Positions 16,297 through 23,905 of a stretch of 64,000 nt of DNA are shown here, one piece after another. The DNA is taken from the NCBI RefSeq assembly GCF_000023885.1, contig NC_013165.1:868001-932000 (forward strand), in the 5' to 3' direction. The notes under the pieces were generated by a model that was not told where the DNA came from, searched no databases, and worked only from the letters and a program-made list of their open reading frames with translations. Numbering within the stretch: position 1 is the stretch's first letter; every line of letters begins with the position of its first letter. This DNA comes from Slackia heliotrinireducens DSM 20476. GTDB taxonomy: Bacteria; Actinomycetota; Coriobacteriia; Coriobacteriales; Eggerthellaceae. Position numbers and translations under genes: made by a program.

Positions 16297-17169
16297 ATGG
16301 CAAAAGGAAAGGCCAAAGTCGGCGGTTTGACGGTGGCGCGACATGTGGTTCAGGTCGTTATGGCCTGCCTGTTCTGCGTGCCTCTGTTCGCCGCGGGATG
16401 GACCGTTCTGGGCCGGTATGCCGGTGGCGACGACGCTGTGGCCACGCCCTCCGAGCTGCCTGTCTGGGGCAGCCTGTCCTCGTCCCAGATTCTCGGCATC
16501 GACCTGCTCGACCCGTTCGCGGCCTTGCAGGTGATTGTCGCTTCGAAGTCCGTCGCCTCCGCCATGCTGTGGGTGTTGCCCATACTTATTTTGTATGTGC
16601 TCATCCGTGGACGCGTGTTCTGCGGCTGGGTGTGTCCTGTGAACCTTTTCTTAGAGGTTGTCGATTGGATCCGCGGCCGCTTGGGCATCAAGGTTTCCGA
16701 AATGCCTGTGCCTCGCTGGGTCAAACCCGTCGTCGCAGCAGCCGTTCTGGTTCTGTCTGCCATCGTGTCGGTTCCGATCTTCGAGATGGTCAGTCCGGTG
16801 GGTGCTCTCAACCGCGCGATTCTGTTCGGTTCCACCCTGGGCCTTTGGACGTTGGTCGCCATTGTCATCGTGGAACTCTTCTGGGGCCACCGCGTATGGT
16901 GCCGTTCGCTGTGTCCGTTGGGCGGCTTCTACCAGACCATCGGCGCGGTGGGGCTTCTGAGCGTGAAGATCGACCATGACGCGTGCATCAGCTGTAACCT
17001 TTGCAAGAAAGCATGCCTTTGCGATCCGTCCATTTTGGACGCCGCGGTGGCAGGGGAGGCCGATCGGGTAGCATCCGGCGACTGCATGTTGTGTGGAAAA
17101 TGTGTAGACCACTGTCCGAAGGATGCTTTGAAGATTGGAGTGGCGGTGCCCAAGGACCTGTCCCTGTAG
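16297..17169 (+). CDS. napH: Membrane ferredoxin-type quinol oxidase subunit NapH
   Basis: 290-residue membrane protein with four to five hydrophobic segments, the two conserved 'CGWVCPVNLFLE' and 'WCRSLCPLGGFY' loops of the NapH family, and two C-terminal [4Fe-4S] motifs, 'CISCNLCKKAC' and 'CMLCGKCVDHCP'. NapH oxidises quinol and hands electrons to NapG. ATG at 16297 is preferred over GTG at 16291 because AAGGGGGAG lies seven bases before the ATG and touches the GTG. The nap cluster thus has G, A, B, D and H but no napC or napF. A hairpin terminator follows. Confidence 0.92.
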   Translation: MAKGKAKVGGLTVARHVVQVVMACLFCVPLFAAGWTVLGRYAGGDDAVATPSELPVWGSLSSSQILGIDLLDPFAALQVIVASKSVASAMLWVLPILILYVLIRGRVFCGWVCPVNLFLEVVDWIRGRLGIKVSEMPVPRWVKPVVAAAVLVLSAIVSVPIFEMVSPVGALNRAILFGSTLGLWTLVAIVIVELFWGHRVWCRSLCPLGGFYQTIGAVGLLSVKIDHDACISCNLCKKACLCDPSILDAAVAGEADRVASGDCMLCGKCVDHCPKDALKIGVAVPKDLSL

Positions 17170-17199
17170 GGAAAGTCGCTGCGCTTGCGAGCTTTTTCG

Positions 17200-17228
17200 G
17201 GGCCCTGGTTTTAAGCCGGGGCCCTTTC
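17200..17228 (+). terminator. Probable terminator of the nap operon
   Basis: Stem GGGCCCTGG (17200-17208) / CCGGGGCCC (17216-17224), one G-U pair, loop TTTTAAG, followed by TTTCCT. The T tract is short. Confidence 0.6.
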
Positions 17229-17513
17229 CTGTGTACTGGGAAAAGTCACCAAAGGGACGCGTTTGCATCAATAACGAATGCGTTAGACGGGCCTGTAATC
17301 CGACCTGTTCACCTGCACCAGGTCTGCGCTGTTCGGTTTGACGGGATGCAAAACTGTCTGTATTTCTTTCAAAACGCAAAATCCCACGCCAAAACCGTAT
17401 AGTTCTTGCTAGAATACAACCTGTTAAGACCTGTTAGGTTTGTATAGTTTTTGCAGGGACCTATCCAAATCATTCAGGAAGTTGGAAGAGAAAGTATTTG
17501 GAAGGGGGATTTC
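17229..17513 (+). promoter_or_regulatory. Upstream region of the multihaem cytochrome gene with direct repeats and a repeat-family motif
   Basis: No coding sequence is seen. Near its 3' end lie AACCTGTTAAGACCTGTTAGG (direct repeats of CCTGTTA, about 17419-17438) and AGGTTTGTATA (17436-17446) followed by TTTTTGCA. The string AGGTTTGTATA-n-TTGCA is also the core of the 46-bp repeat found at 29145-29190 and 7696-7741. TAGAAT at 17410-17415 could be a -10 box. A strong ribosome site GAAGGGGGAT (17501-17510) precedes the cytochrome start. Confidence 0.4.
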
Positions 17514-18203
17514 ATGGCTGAAGAGAAAGTCGACCAGACTGAGAAGGCCGCGAAGAAGGGCAAGAAAAAGTGGCCCATCGTCGTAGGTGTCTTGGCTGTT
17601 GTTATTGCGGCTGCTGGTGCAGGCTTCTGGGTCTGGCATGGAACACCGGGTTTCTGCAGTGCAATTTGTCACACTCCTATGGATGCGTATGTCGAAACGT
17701 ACGTCGATGGCACCCATGACAAGTATGGCAACGAGCTCACCGACGAAAGCGCTCAGAACGCAATGATGGCTCGCATGCATGGCCAGATGGGCACCGCTGA
17801 CTGCCTGGCTTGCCATGTTCCTACGCTGTCTGAGCAGATCACCGAAGGTATGCATTGGGTTACTGGCAATTACGAGGTGCTGGGTACCACGTCCATGGGC
17901 AACACCATTCTGGACAGCAAGACGCTCACGCAGCTGACCGCTGCCCGTGGCGGCACCGCCGACGAGTTCTGCCTGAACGAGTCCTGCCACAACATGACTC
18001 GCGACGACCTGATCACCGCCACCGCCGACCTGAGCGACGTCCGCAACCCGCACGTCCCGCAGCACGGCGAGAACGACTGCGGCGTGTGCCACAAGGGCCA
18101 TGCCCAGAGCGTGAACTACTGCAGCACGTGCCACAACGACGCTCCCATCCCCGAGGGTTGGCTGACCGCCGCTGAGGCCGCTCAGATTCAGGTCATCAAG
18201 TAA
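17514..18203 (+). CDS. Membrane-anchored pentahaem cytochrome c, NrfH/NapC-like
   Basis: 229 residues. A charged cytoplasmic N-terminus, one membrane segment (residues ~20-42) and then an extracytoplasmic domain with five CxnCH haem sites: C48-x3-C52-H53 followed by TPM, C97-x2-C100-H101, C153-x4-C158-H159, C189-x2-C192-H193 and C203-x2-C206-H207. Layout and first-haem Met resemble the NapC/NrfH quinol dehydrogenase family, which usually has four CX2CH haems. The CX3CH and CX4CH sites are non-canonical. It probably takes electrons from menaquinol for a periplasmic reductase such as NapAB; no napC or nrfA is seen here. It lies between nap and ccm with its own terminator. Confidence 0.8.
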   Translation: MAEEKVDQTEKAAKKGKKKWPIVVGVLAVVIAAAGAGFWVWHGTPGFCSAICHTPMDAYVETYVDGTHDKYGNELTDESAQNAMMARMHGQMGTADCLACHVPTLSEQITEGMHWVTGNYEVLGTTSMGNTILDSKTLTQLTAARGGTADEFCLNESCHNMTRDDLITATADLSDVRNPHVPQHGENDCGVCHKGHAQSVNYCSTCHNDAPIPEGWLTAAEAAQIQVIK

Positions 18204-18265
18204 CAGGCAAGTGTTGCGTGTCTGAAATGTAGAGACATTTCAACAAACTGTCACTTGTTCGAATT

Positions 18266-18302
18266 GAAGAGTCCGTCAAGATTGGCGGACTCTTCTTTTA
18301 TT
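18266..18302 (+). terminator. Rho-independent terminator after the multihaem cytochrome
   Basis: Perfect 10-bp stem GAAGAGTCCG (18266-18275) / CGGACTCTTC (18286-18295), followed by TTTTATT. Confidence 0.88.
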
Positions 18303-18362
18303 CGTTATTATGGTTCAATCCTTTTCAGGGCATATGGCCGAAGTTGAAATGAGGAGGTACCT

Positions 18363-19031
18363 GTGAATACAAGTGCGAAGCGCAGGCTCATGATGGTGAC
18401 GATCATCATCGTCGCGGTTATGGCTGTGATTCTTGCGGTCGTAGGCGGGTCTTCTGCCGCTAAGAGCATCTCGGTTGCTGAGGCTGCCAGCGGCGATTAT
18501 GTTGGAAAACGCGTCGAGGTGACGGGAGCTGTCGTCGACAATTCTTTCAGCACCAGCGACGGCGTTCTGACTTTCGACATCTATGACGAAGCGGATCCGT
18601 CCGTTACCGTGCATGTGAGCTACGAAGGCACGGCATCCTCCACCTTCGGCAACGGCGTGCAGGCCATCTGCACCGGCAAGGTTGCCGATGACGGGACCAT
18701 CCTGACCAGCGAGCTGGTCACCAAGTGTCCTTCCAAATACGAAAGCGCCACCGAGGCGTTGACGGTGTCCCGACTGCTTGGCTACGGCGAAAGCATTCTG
18801 GACAAACCCGTCAAGACGGTGGGCCTTGTGAAGGAAGGCAGCCTGACGTCCGCAGCCGAAGGCCAGGCGCGTCTGGTGCTGGTCGATGCCGACGACCCCT
18901 CGATCGAGGTTCCGGTCGAGTTCATGGGAGCTATTCCCGAAGGCATCGTTGACGGCACGTCGGTGGTCATCACCGGTTCATTGTCAGCCAACGGATCCAT
19001 TGTGGCGTCCGATGTTGCTCAGGAGGCATAA
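18363..19031 (+). CDS. ccmE: Cytochrome c maturation haem chaperone CcmE, Cys-type, with second OB-like domain
   Basis: 222 residues: N-terminal membrane anchor (10-30) and an OB-fold haem-chaperone domain (about 35-128) with 'SGDYVGKRVEVTGAVV' and 'GKVADDGTILTSELVTKC'. The haem-attachment motif is C122-P-S-K-Y126, i.e. CxxxY in place of the HxxxY of Escherichia coli. Known family fact: the Cys form occurs in the system I variant of Desulfovibrio and archaea. Residues ~140-220 look like a second OB domain ('KPVKTVGLVKEGSL', 'VVITGSLSANGSIVASDVA') without a haem Cys; typical CcmE is about 150 residues. The GTG start has GAGGAGGT upstream. First gene of ccmEFABCD. Confidence 0.85.
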   Translation: MNTSAKRRLMMVTIIIVAVMAVILAVVGGSSAAKSISVAEAASGDYVGKRVEVTGAVVDNSFSTSDGVLTFDIYDEADPSVTVHVSYEGTASSTFGNGVQAICTGKVADDGTILTSELVTKCPSKYESATEALTVSRLLGYGESILDKPVKTVGLVKEGSLTSAAEGQARLVLVDADDPSIEVPVEFMGAIPEGIVDGTSVVITGSLSANGSIVASDVAQEA

Positions 19032-19037
19032 GAGCAT

Positions 19038-21221
19038 ATGGCAACCTATGGTTACGTCGGTCTTCTTATAGCGTTCATGGCAGCGGCGGTTTCCGTCGCT
19101 TCCTTATTGATTGGGCGCATCGCCCTCAAGCTGCGCAAGAACGACCTTTCTGAAACTCTGTACTGGGCGGGCGGTGTGGCCACCGTCCTGACCTGCGTGG
19201 CGCTTACGTTCTGCTGCGCGCTTCTGGTGTTCTGCTTCTTGACGGAGAACTACACCATCGAATACGTCCTTATGGAGCATAGCGATGCGACGGGTCCCCT
19301 GGGCGTGCTGTTCGACGTTTCCGGTCTGTGGGCCGGTCGCGAGGGCTCGCTTCTGTTCTGGGCATGGCTCATTTCGGTGTACAACACCATCATCGCCGTG
19401 CGCACGCTGCGCAAAAGCGATTCGATGGACTCCATGGCCATCATGGTGTCCCAGGTCATCGCGCTGATCTTCATCGCCACGGGCCTGTTCTCCGAAAGCG
19501 GCGCCGTGTTCGAAGCCACCGGTTCCCCGTATATGGAAAACGGCAAGCTCACCATGATGGCGTCCGTCGTGGGCATGTCGCCTTTGCTGGAGCATTGGGC
19601 GCAGGCCGTTCATCCGCCCACATTGTTCATCGGATATGCAGGCCTCACCATTCCGTTCGCGTACGCAATGGCCGCGATCATCGAGAACGACGCCAGCGAG
19701 AAATGGGTCAACCGTGCAAGCGGCTACACCATGTTCAGCTGGCTGTTCTTGGGAATCGGCATCGGCCTGGGCGCCATCTGGGCCTACGTCGTGCTCGGTT
19801 GGGGCGGCTACTGGGGTTGGGACCCCGTGGAGAACGCCAGCCTGTTCTCTTGGATGATCGCCCTTGCTCTGGTGCACTGCTTCACCGTGTACCGCCAGCG
19901 CGGCGGCTTCAAGCGCTGGGCCATCATGTGCGCAACCCTGGCGTTCGCTTTCGTGATCGTCGGCACGTTCATCACCCGCTCCGGCATCGTCCAATCGGTG
20001 CACGCGTTTGCCGAGGACCCGGTCTCGCTGGCCATGTTCGGCACGCTTATTGTTGCATCTGTGGCGGTGGGCGTCATTGGCGTTGTCTTGCGTTGGAAGA
20101 CCTTCGAGTCCAACGACGACATCGAATCCATGATGTCCAAAAACGCCGCGTACTACTTCAACAACGTCATCATGGTGATTTTCACCTTCGTGCTGTGCTA
20201 CCTCACAGTATCCAGCGCCCTGCCTGAGTTCCTGCCCTTCGGCGGCCAGAGCCTGGGGCCTGGAACCTACAATGCCATCGCGCGTCCGCTCGGCATTGTG
20301 TACTGCCTGATCATCGCCGTATGCCCGCTGCTCGCATGGGGTTTCACCGACCGCGAGAAGTTCGTCAAGCAGATCAAGGTGCCGGCCATCCTGGCCGTGG
20401 TGCTGTTCGTTGCGCTGGCAGTGTATTGGGCCTTGGTCCTGCTGCCGTCTTACAACCAGATCATCGATGCCGGCGGTACGGCTGCCGACAGCCTGATGAG
20501 CGAAGGTCCCAGCTGGTATTACAACGGTCTGGCCTTGGTGGGCTTCGCTGTGGCAAGCCTGCTGTTCTTCACCACGCTTATGATGATCGTTCGCAACGCC
20601 CAGCAGCACGCGAAAGCCACCGGCAAGAACGCCGTGGCCGCGTTCTTCCATCTGTTCAAGGTGAACCCGTCCCGCTACGGCGGCTTTATGGCCCACTTCG
20701 CCATGTCCATCATCCTGATCGGCCTGATCGGCTCGTCCATGTACATCACCGAGGTGTCGAGGTACGTGCCATGGGATGAGACCACCAACGTGGCCGACCC
20801 CATCGACGTCGAGGGCTACGAGCTCAACCTGACGGACAGCCAGGTGTACACGAAGGACAACGACAGCACCTATGTCTACGAGGTCACCTTCGACGTGACC
20901 GAGGACGGTAAGGCCATCGGTTCGGTCACCCCGTCGGTGTCGCTGGACGCGTACACGCAGCAGACCAAGCTCAACGCTTCCATCGTGCACAAGCCTTACG
21001 AGGACCTGTTCGTGGTCTATCGCGGCGTGAGCGACGAGGGCGACCTTGCTGTGGATGTGCGCATCAACCGCCTCATCGTTTTCGTGTGGGTGGGATTCGG
21101 CCTGCTCATGCTGGGTACGTTCATCTCTACCCTTGGTTACCTGGTCAAACGGAAGAAAGGTACGGCTGCTGACCCCGAAAAGGCCGAAGCCGACGCCGAC
21201 GAGAAGCCTGCGGAGGCGTAG
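19038..21221 (+). CDS. ccmF: Cytochrome c haem lyase CcmF
   Basis: 727-residue polytopic membrane protein of the haem-handling family. Seen: 'GSLLFWAWLISVYN' near residue 100, 'VHPPTLFIGYAGLTIPFA' near 190-210 with the conserved His, and the WWD-type haem-binding loop 'GGYWGWDPVENASLFSWM' near 255-272. Many membrane segments and a C-terminal extracytoplasmic domain follow. CcmF takes haem from CcmE and attaches it to apocytochrome CxxCH motifs outside the membrane. ATG at 19038 is 6 bases after ccmE. A cytoplasmic acidic tail ends the protein. The stop codon abuts the ccmA start. Confidence 0.94.
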   Translation: MATYGYVGLLIAFMAAAVSVASLLIGRIALKLRKNDLSETLYWAGGVATVLTCVALTFCCALLVFCFLTENYTIEYVLMEHSDATGPLGVLFDVSGLWAGREGSLLFWAWLISVYNTIIAVRTLRKSDSMDSMAIMVSQVIALIFIATGLFSESGAVFEATGSPYMENGKLTMMASVVGMSPLLEHWAQAVHPPTLFIGYAGLTIPFAYAMAAIIENDASEKWVNRASGYTMFSWLFLGIGIGLGAIWAYVVLGWGGYWGWDPVENASLFSWMIALALVHCFTVYRQRGGFKRWAIMCATLAFAFVIVGTFITRSGIVQSVHAFAEDPVSLAMFGTLIVASVAVGVIGVVLRWKTFESNDDIESMMSKNAAYYFNNVIMVIFTFVLCYLTVSSALPEFLPFGGQSLGPGTYNAIARPLGIVYCLIIAVCPLLAWGFTDREKFVKQIKVPAILAVVLFVALAVYWALVLLPSYNQIIDAGGTAADSLMSEGPSWYYNGLALVGFAVASLLFFTTLMMIVRNAQQHAKATGKNAVAAFFHLFKVNPSRYGGFMAHFAMSIILIGLIGSSMYITEVSRYVPWDETTNVADPIDVEGYELNLTDSQVYTKDNDSTYVYEVTFDVTEDGKAIGSVTPSVSLDAYTQQTKLNASIVHKPYEDLFVVYRGVSDEGDLAVDVRINRLIVFVWVGFGLLMLGTFISTLGYLVKRKKGTAADPEKAEADADEKPAEA

Positions 21222-21935
21222 ATGACGTCGGCTGTATCCGTACAGAACCTGTCGAAGGTGTTCGGCACGCGCAAGGCGCTCGACGGTGTGTCCTTCGAGC
21301 TGCCCGAAGGTGCATTCCTTTCCATCTTCGGCCCTAACGGCGCGGGAAAGACCACGCTTCTGCGTGTGCTGTCCACGCTGTCTCGGGCAACCGGCGGCAA
21401 GGCCGAGGTTCTTGGCATCGACATCAAGGAGGAGCCTGACAGGGCACGCAGCGCCATCGGGCTCATCTCCCACGAGTCCATGCTGTATCCCGACCTGACC
21501 GCCTACGAGAACCTCATGTTCATCGCCAGACTGTACGGCATCGAGGATCCCGACACCCGTGTGCGCGAGATGCTTCGCGCCGTAGAGCTGGACCATCGCC
21601 GCTTCGACCAGGTCCGCACCTTCTCCCGCGGCATGACCCAGCGCCTGTCCATCGCCCGCGCTCTGCTCAACGACCCGCAGGTCGTGTTTCTGGATGAACC
21701 CTATGCGGGCCTCGACCCCCATGCGGTGGACATCTTCGACACGCTCATCGGGCAGCTGCGCGAGGGGCGCACCTTCGTCATGGTGTCGCATGACTTGCAG
21801 AAGGGCTTCGACTCCTGCACCCACGCGCTCATGCTGGCGCGGGGCAGGGTGGTGTCGTACTCACCCAAGCAGGACATCGAGTTCAGCGAGTTCAGGCAGC
21901 TGTATCTGGAAACCGTCGGCATGGGGGTGGCTTAA
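21222..21935 (+). CDS. ccmA: Haem exporter ATP-binding protein CcmA
   Basis: 237-residue ABC ATPase. Walker A 'GPNGAGKTTLLRVLSTL' near residue 38, a variant signature 'FSRGMTQRLSIARAL' near 135, Walker B 'VVFLDEPYAGLDPHAVD' near 155, and H-loop 'VSHDL' near 187. In the Ccm system CcmAB with CcmC uses ATP to release holo-CcmE from the CcmC complex. It starts directly after the ccmF stop and ends directly before ccmB, so the operon is compact. Confidence 0.9.
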   Translation: MTSAVSVQNLSKVFGTRKALDGVSFELPEGAFLSIFGPNGAGKTTLLRVLSTLSRATGGKAEVLGIDIKEEPDRARSAIGLISHESMLYPDLTAYENLMFIARLYGIEDPDTRVREMLRAVELDHRRFDQVRTFSRGMTQRLSIARALLNDPQVVFLDEPYAGLDPHAVDIFDTLIGQLREGRTFVMVSHDLQKGFDSCTHALMLARGRVVSYSPKQDIEFSEFRQLYLETVGMGVA

Positions 21936-22688
21936 ATGGCGAAACGTCCTGCCGCGCCCGACATGCGCAACTCCTCGGTGAGGCTCTCCCGGCCCAGCAC
22001 GTGGCAGCACTACAAGGCGCTCCTGCGCAAGGACATTTCCCAGGAGATGCACACCAAGGAGATGATCACCTCCATGGGCCTGTACGCCCTGCTGGTGCTT
22101 GTGGTGTACGGCGCCGCGCTTTCCCAGGTTTCCACCCAGCTGGACATCCAGCAGTTCTCGGGCGGCCTTCTGTGGTCGGCCATCCTGTTCACCAGTCTGC
22201 TGGGTCTGAACCGCTCGTTCTCCCACGAGAAGGAGCACGGCTGTCTGGAGGGAATCCTGCTGGTTCCCATGGACCGGTCGGTCATCTTTTTGGCGAAGGC
22301 CACCACCAACCTGCTGTTCCTGTTGCTGGTCGAGGTGGTCGTCGTGCCGCTGTTCTTCTTCTTGTTCTTGAGCTCGGTGGGTGCGGCCCCCAGCTGGCCG
22401 CTCATGTTGCTGCCGCTGCTGGTGGGCACCGTAGGAATCGCCGGCGTGGGCACGCTGCTGTCCACCATCACCATGAACACCCGCGGCAAAGACGTCATGC
22501 TGGCCGTGCTGTTCATCCCGCTGACGTTCCCGCTGCTGTGGGCGTGCGTGGCTGCGACCACCAGCGTCATGGTGGGCTCGGGCGATTTCATGCACACGTT
22601 CGTCACCTCCAGTTTGCTGGCTGCGGGGTACGATGTGGCGATGATTCTGTTATCTTGGGCGCTATACGATTTCATCGTGAGCTCTTAA
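21936..22688 (+). CDS. ccmB: Haem exporter membrane subunit CcmB
   Basis: 250-residue membrane protein with six hydrophobic segments, partner of CcmA. Seen: 'LRKDISQEMHTKEMITSMGLYALLVLVVYG' at residues ~30-60, 'HEKEHGCLEGILLVPMDRSVIFLAK' near 95-120 (the conserved cytoplasmic coupling loop of CcmB), and later hydrophobic stretches. Reported length for CcmB is about 220 residues, so a ~25-residue N-terminal extension is present. ATG directly after the ccmA stop. Confidence 0.9.
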   Translation: MAKRPAAPDMRNSSVRLSRPSTWQHYKALLRKDISQEMHTKEMITSMGLYALLVLVVYGAALSQVSTQLDIQQFSGGLLWSAILFTSLLGLNRSFSHEKEHGCLEGILLVPMDRSVIFLAKATTNLLFLLLVEVVVVPLFFFLFLSSVGAAPSWPLMLLPLLVGTVGIAGVGTLLSTITMNTRGKDVMLAVLFIPLTFPLLWACVAATTSVMVGSGDFMHTFVTSSLLAAGYDVAMILLSWALYDFIVSS

Positions 22689-22757
22689 GACATAGATAGG
22701 TTTAGGTAAGAAGCGATTGCAGGCGCTTGAAAACGATTGGAAAACAGGAGGTGACTA

Positions 22758-23522
22758 GTGGCACAAACAACCAAAGATAAGTTCGCCGTCGGCGGAATCC
22801 TGGACACCATCGCCCCATGGGTGATGCTGCTGGGCGGCCTGCTGATTACCGTGGGCTTCGTCCTGTCGTTCACCACGGCACCGCTCGTCAACGGTGCGGG
22901 TGTGAACGAACCCGCAGTCATCGGCGGTGTCGTTATCGCGAACAAACTGCTGCTGTCTCAAAAGATCTTCTATTGGCACGTGCCTGTAGCCGTGGCCAGC
23001 GCCATCGCCCTTTTGCTGATGGCGTACTTCAGCGTTCGGTTCCTCATGACGCGCAAGCACGAATACGACATGCGCGCCAACATCGCCATGGAGCTCAGCC
23101 TGGTCTTCGTGCTGTGTACGATGGTCTCCGGCACGTTCTGGGAGCGTTTCGAGTGGGGCGTGTGGTGGACGTGGGAGCCGCGACTGACCACCTACTTCAT
23201 TCTGATGATGCTGGTGTTCGGTTACTTCATCCTACGCAATGCCATCGACGACCCCGAGCGTCGCGGCGTGTATTGCGCCGTGTTCGGCATCCTGTCCTTC
23301 GTGGACATGCCGATTAGCTTCGTCGTCACGCGTCTGGTTCCTTCCAGCCTGCACCCGGTGGTGTTCCGCACCGATTCGGGCCTGTCGCCCGACATGTTGC
23401 TGCCGTTCCTGCTGAGCATGTTCGGCATGTGCATGGTTCTGTACGGCCTGTATCGTCTGCGTCTGCGCACCCAGCTCATCCAGGAGCGCGTCGACGCCAT
23501 TCAAGAGACTTTGGAGGATTAA
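22758..23522 (+). CDS. ccmC: Haem-handling protein CcmC
   Basis: 254-residue membrane protein of the haem-handling family with six hydrophobic segments. The tryptophan-rich loop 'WGVWWTWEPRLTTYFIL' at residues ~131-147 corresponds to the WWD signature that presents haem to CcmE, and the flanking His residues that ligate haem are visible in 'FYWHVPVAVAS' and 'SSLHPVVFRT'. The GTG at 22758 is chosen because AGGAGGTG lies just upstream. It is 69 bases after ccmB and 1 base before ccmD. No ccmG or ccmH follows. Confidence 0.92.
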   Translation: MAQTTKDKFAVGGILDTIAPWVMLLGGLLITVGFVLSFTTAPLVNGAGVNEPAVIGGVVIANKLLLSQKIFYWHVPVAVASAIALLLMAYFSVRFLMTRKHEYDMRANIAMELSLVFVLCTMVSGTFWERFEWGVWWTWEPRLTTYFILMMLVFGYFILRNAIDDPERRGVYCAVFGILSFVDMPISFVVTRLVPSSLHPVVFRTDSGLSPDMLLPFLLSMFGMCMVLYGLYRLRLRTQLIQERVDAIQETLED

Positions 23523-23523
23523 C

Positions 23524-23706
23524 ATGGATCCCGTTTTGGCTGAGATTTACTCGACGGTGCTGGGCGCAGCCCCGTACGTCATCGCCGCATATGCCGGCAT
23601 GCTTCTGATTCTTATCGTGTACGTCGTGTTCACCATGACCAAGCTGAAGAACAGCGAGAAACGTCTGACCGCCCTTGAAGAGCACGTGAAGCAGCTCTCC
23701 GAGTAA
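23524..23706 (+). CDS. ccmD: Small CcmD-like membrane protein
   Basis: 60 residues with one membrane segment ('PYVIAAYAGMLLILIVYVVFTM', quoted in part: residues ~18-38) and a charged C-terminal helix 'EKRLTALEEHVKQLSE'. Size, topology and position right after ccmC match CcmD, which helps release haem-loaded CcmE from the CcmABC complex. Sequence conservation in this family is always low, so the call rests mostly on context. It ends the ccm operon, which is closed by a terminator. Confidence 0.78.
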   Translation: MDPVLAEIYSTVLGAAPYVIAAYAGMLLILIVYVVFTMTKLKNSEKRLTALEEHVKQLSE

Positions 23707-23727
23707 CGTCTGCGCACATACGCAACC

Positions 23728-23765
23728 GAGTGGGCGGGCCTATCCGTGGGGCCCGCTCTTTTTTG
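23728..23765 (+). terminator. Rho-independent terminator of the ccm operon
   Basis: Stem GAGTGGGC (23728-23735) / GCCCGCTC (23751-23758), one G-U pair, followed by TTTTTTTG. Confidence 0.85.
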
Positions 23766-23905
23766 TTGCTTGGGCGATCCGGCAGGGGTCTTGCCGCAGG
23801 ATCGAAAGCTCGGGAATTCCCCGAAAGTTGAAAGCTTTTTGGTCCGCGAACCGTTTGCTGGCGTATCATGGAACGGATATTGCAATCGAGAGAAGAGGCG
23901 CACGT

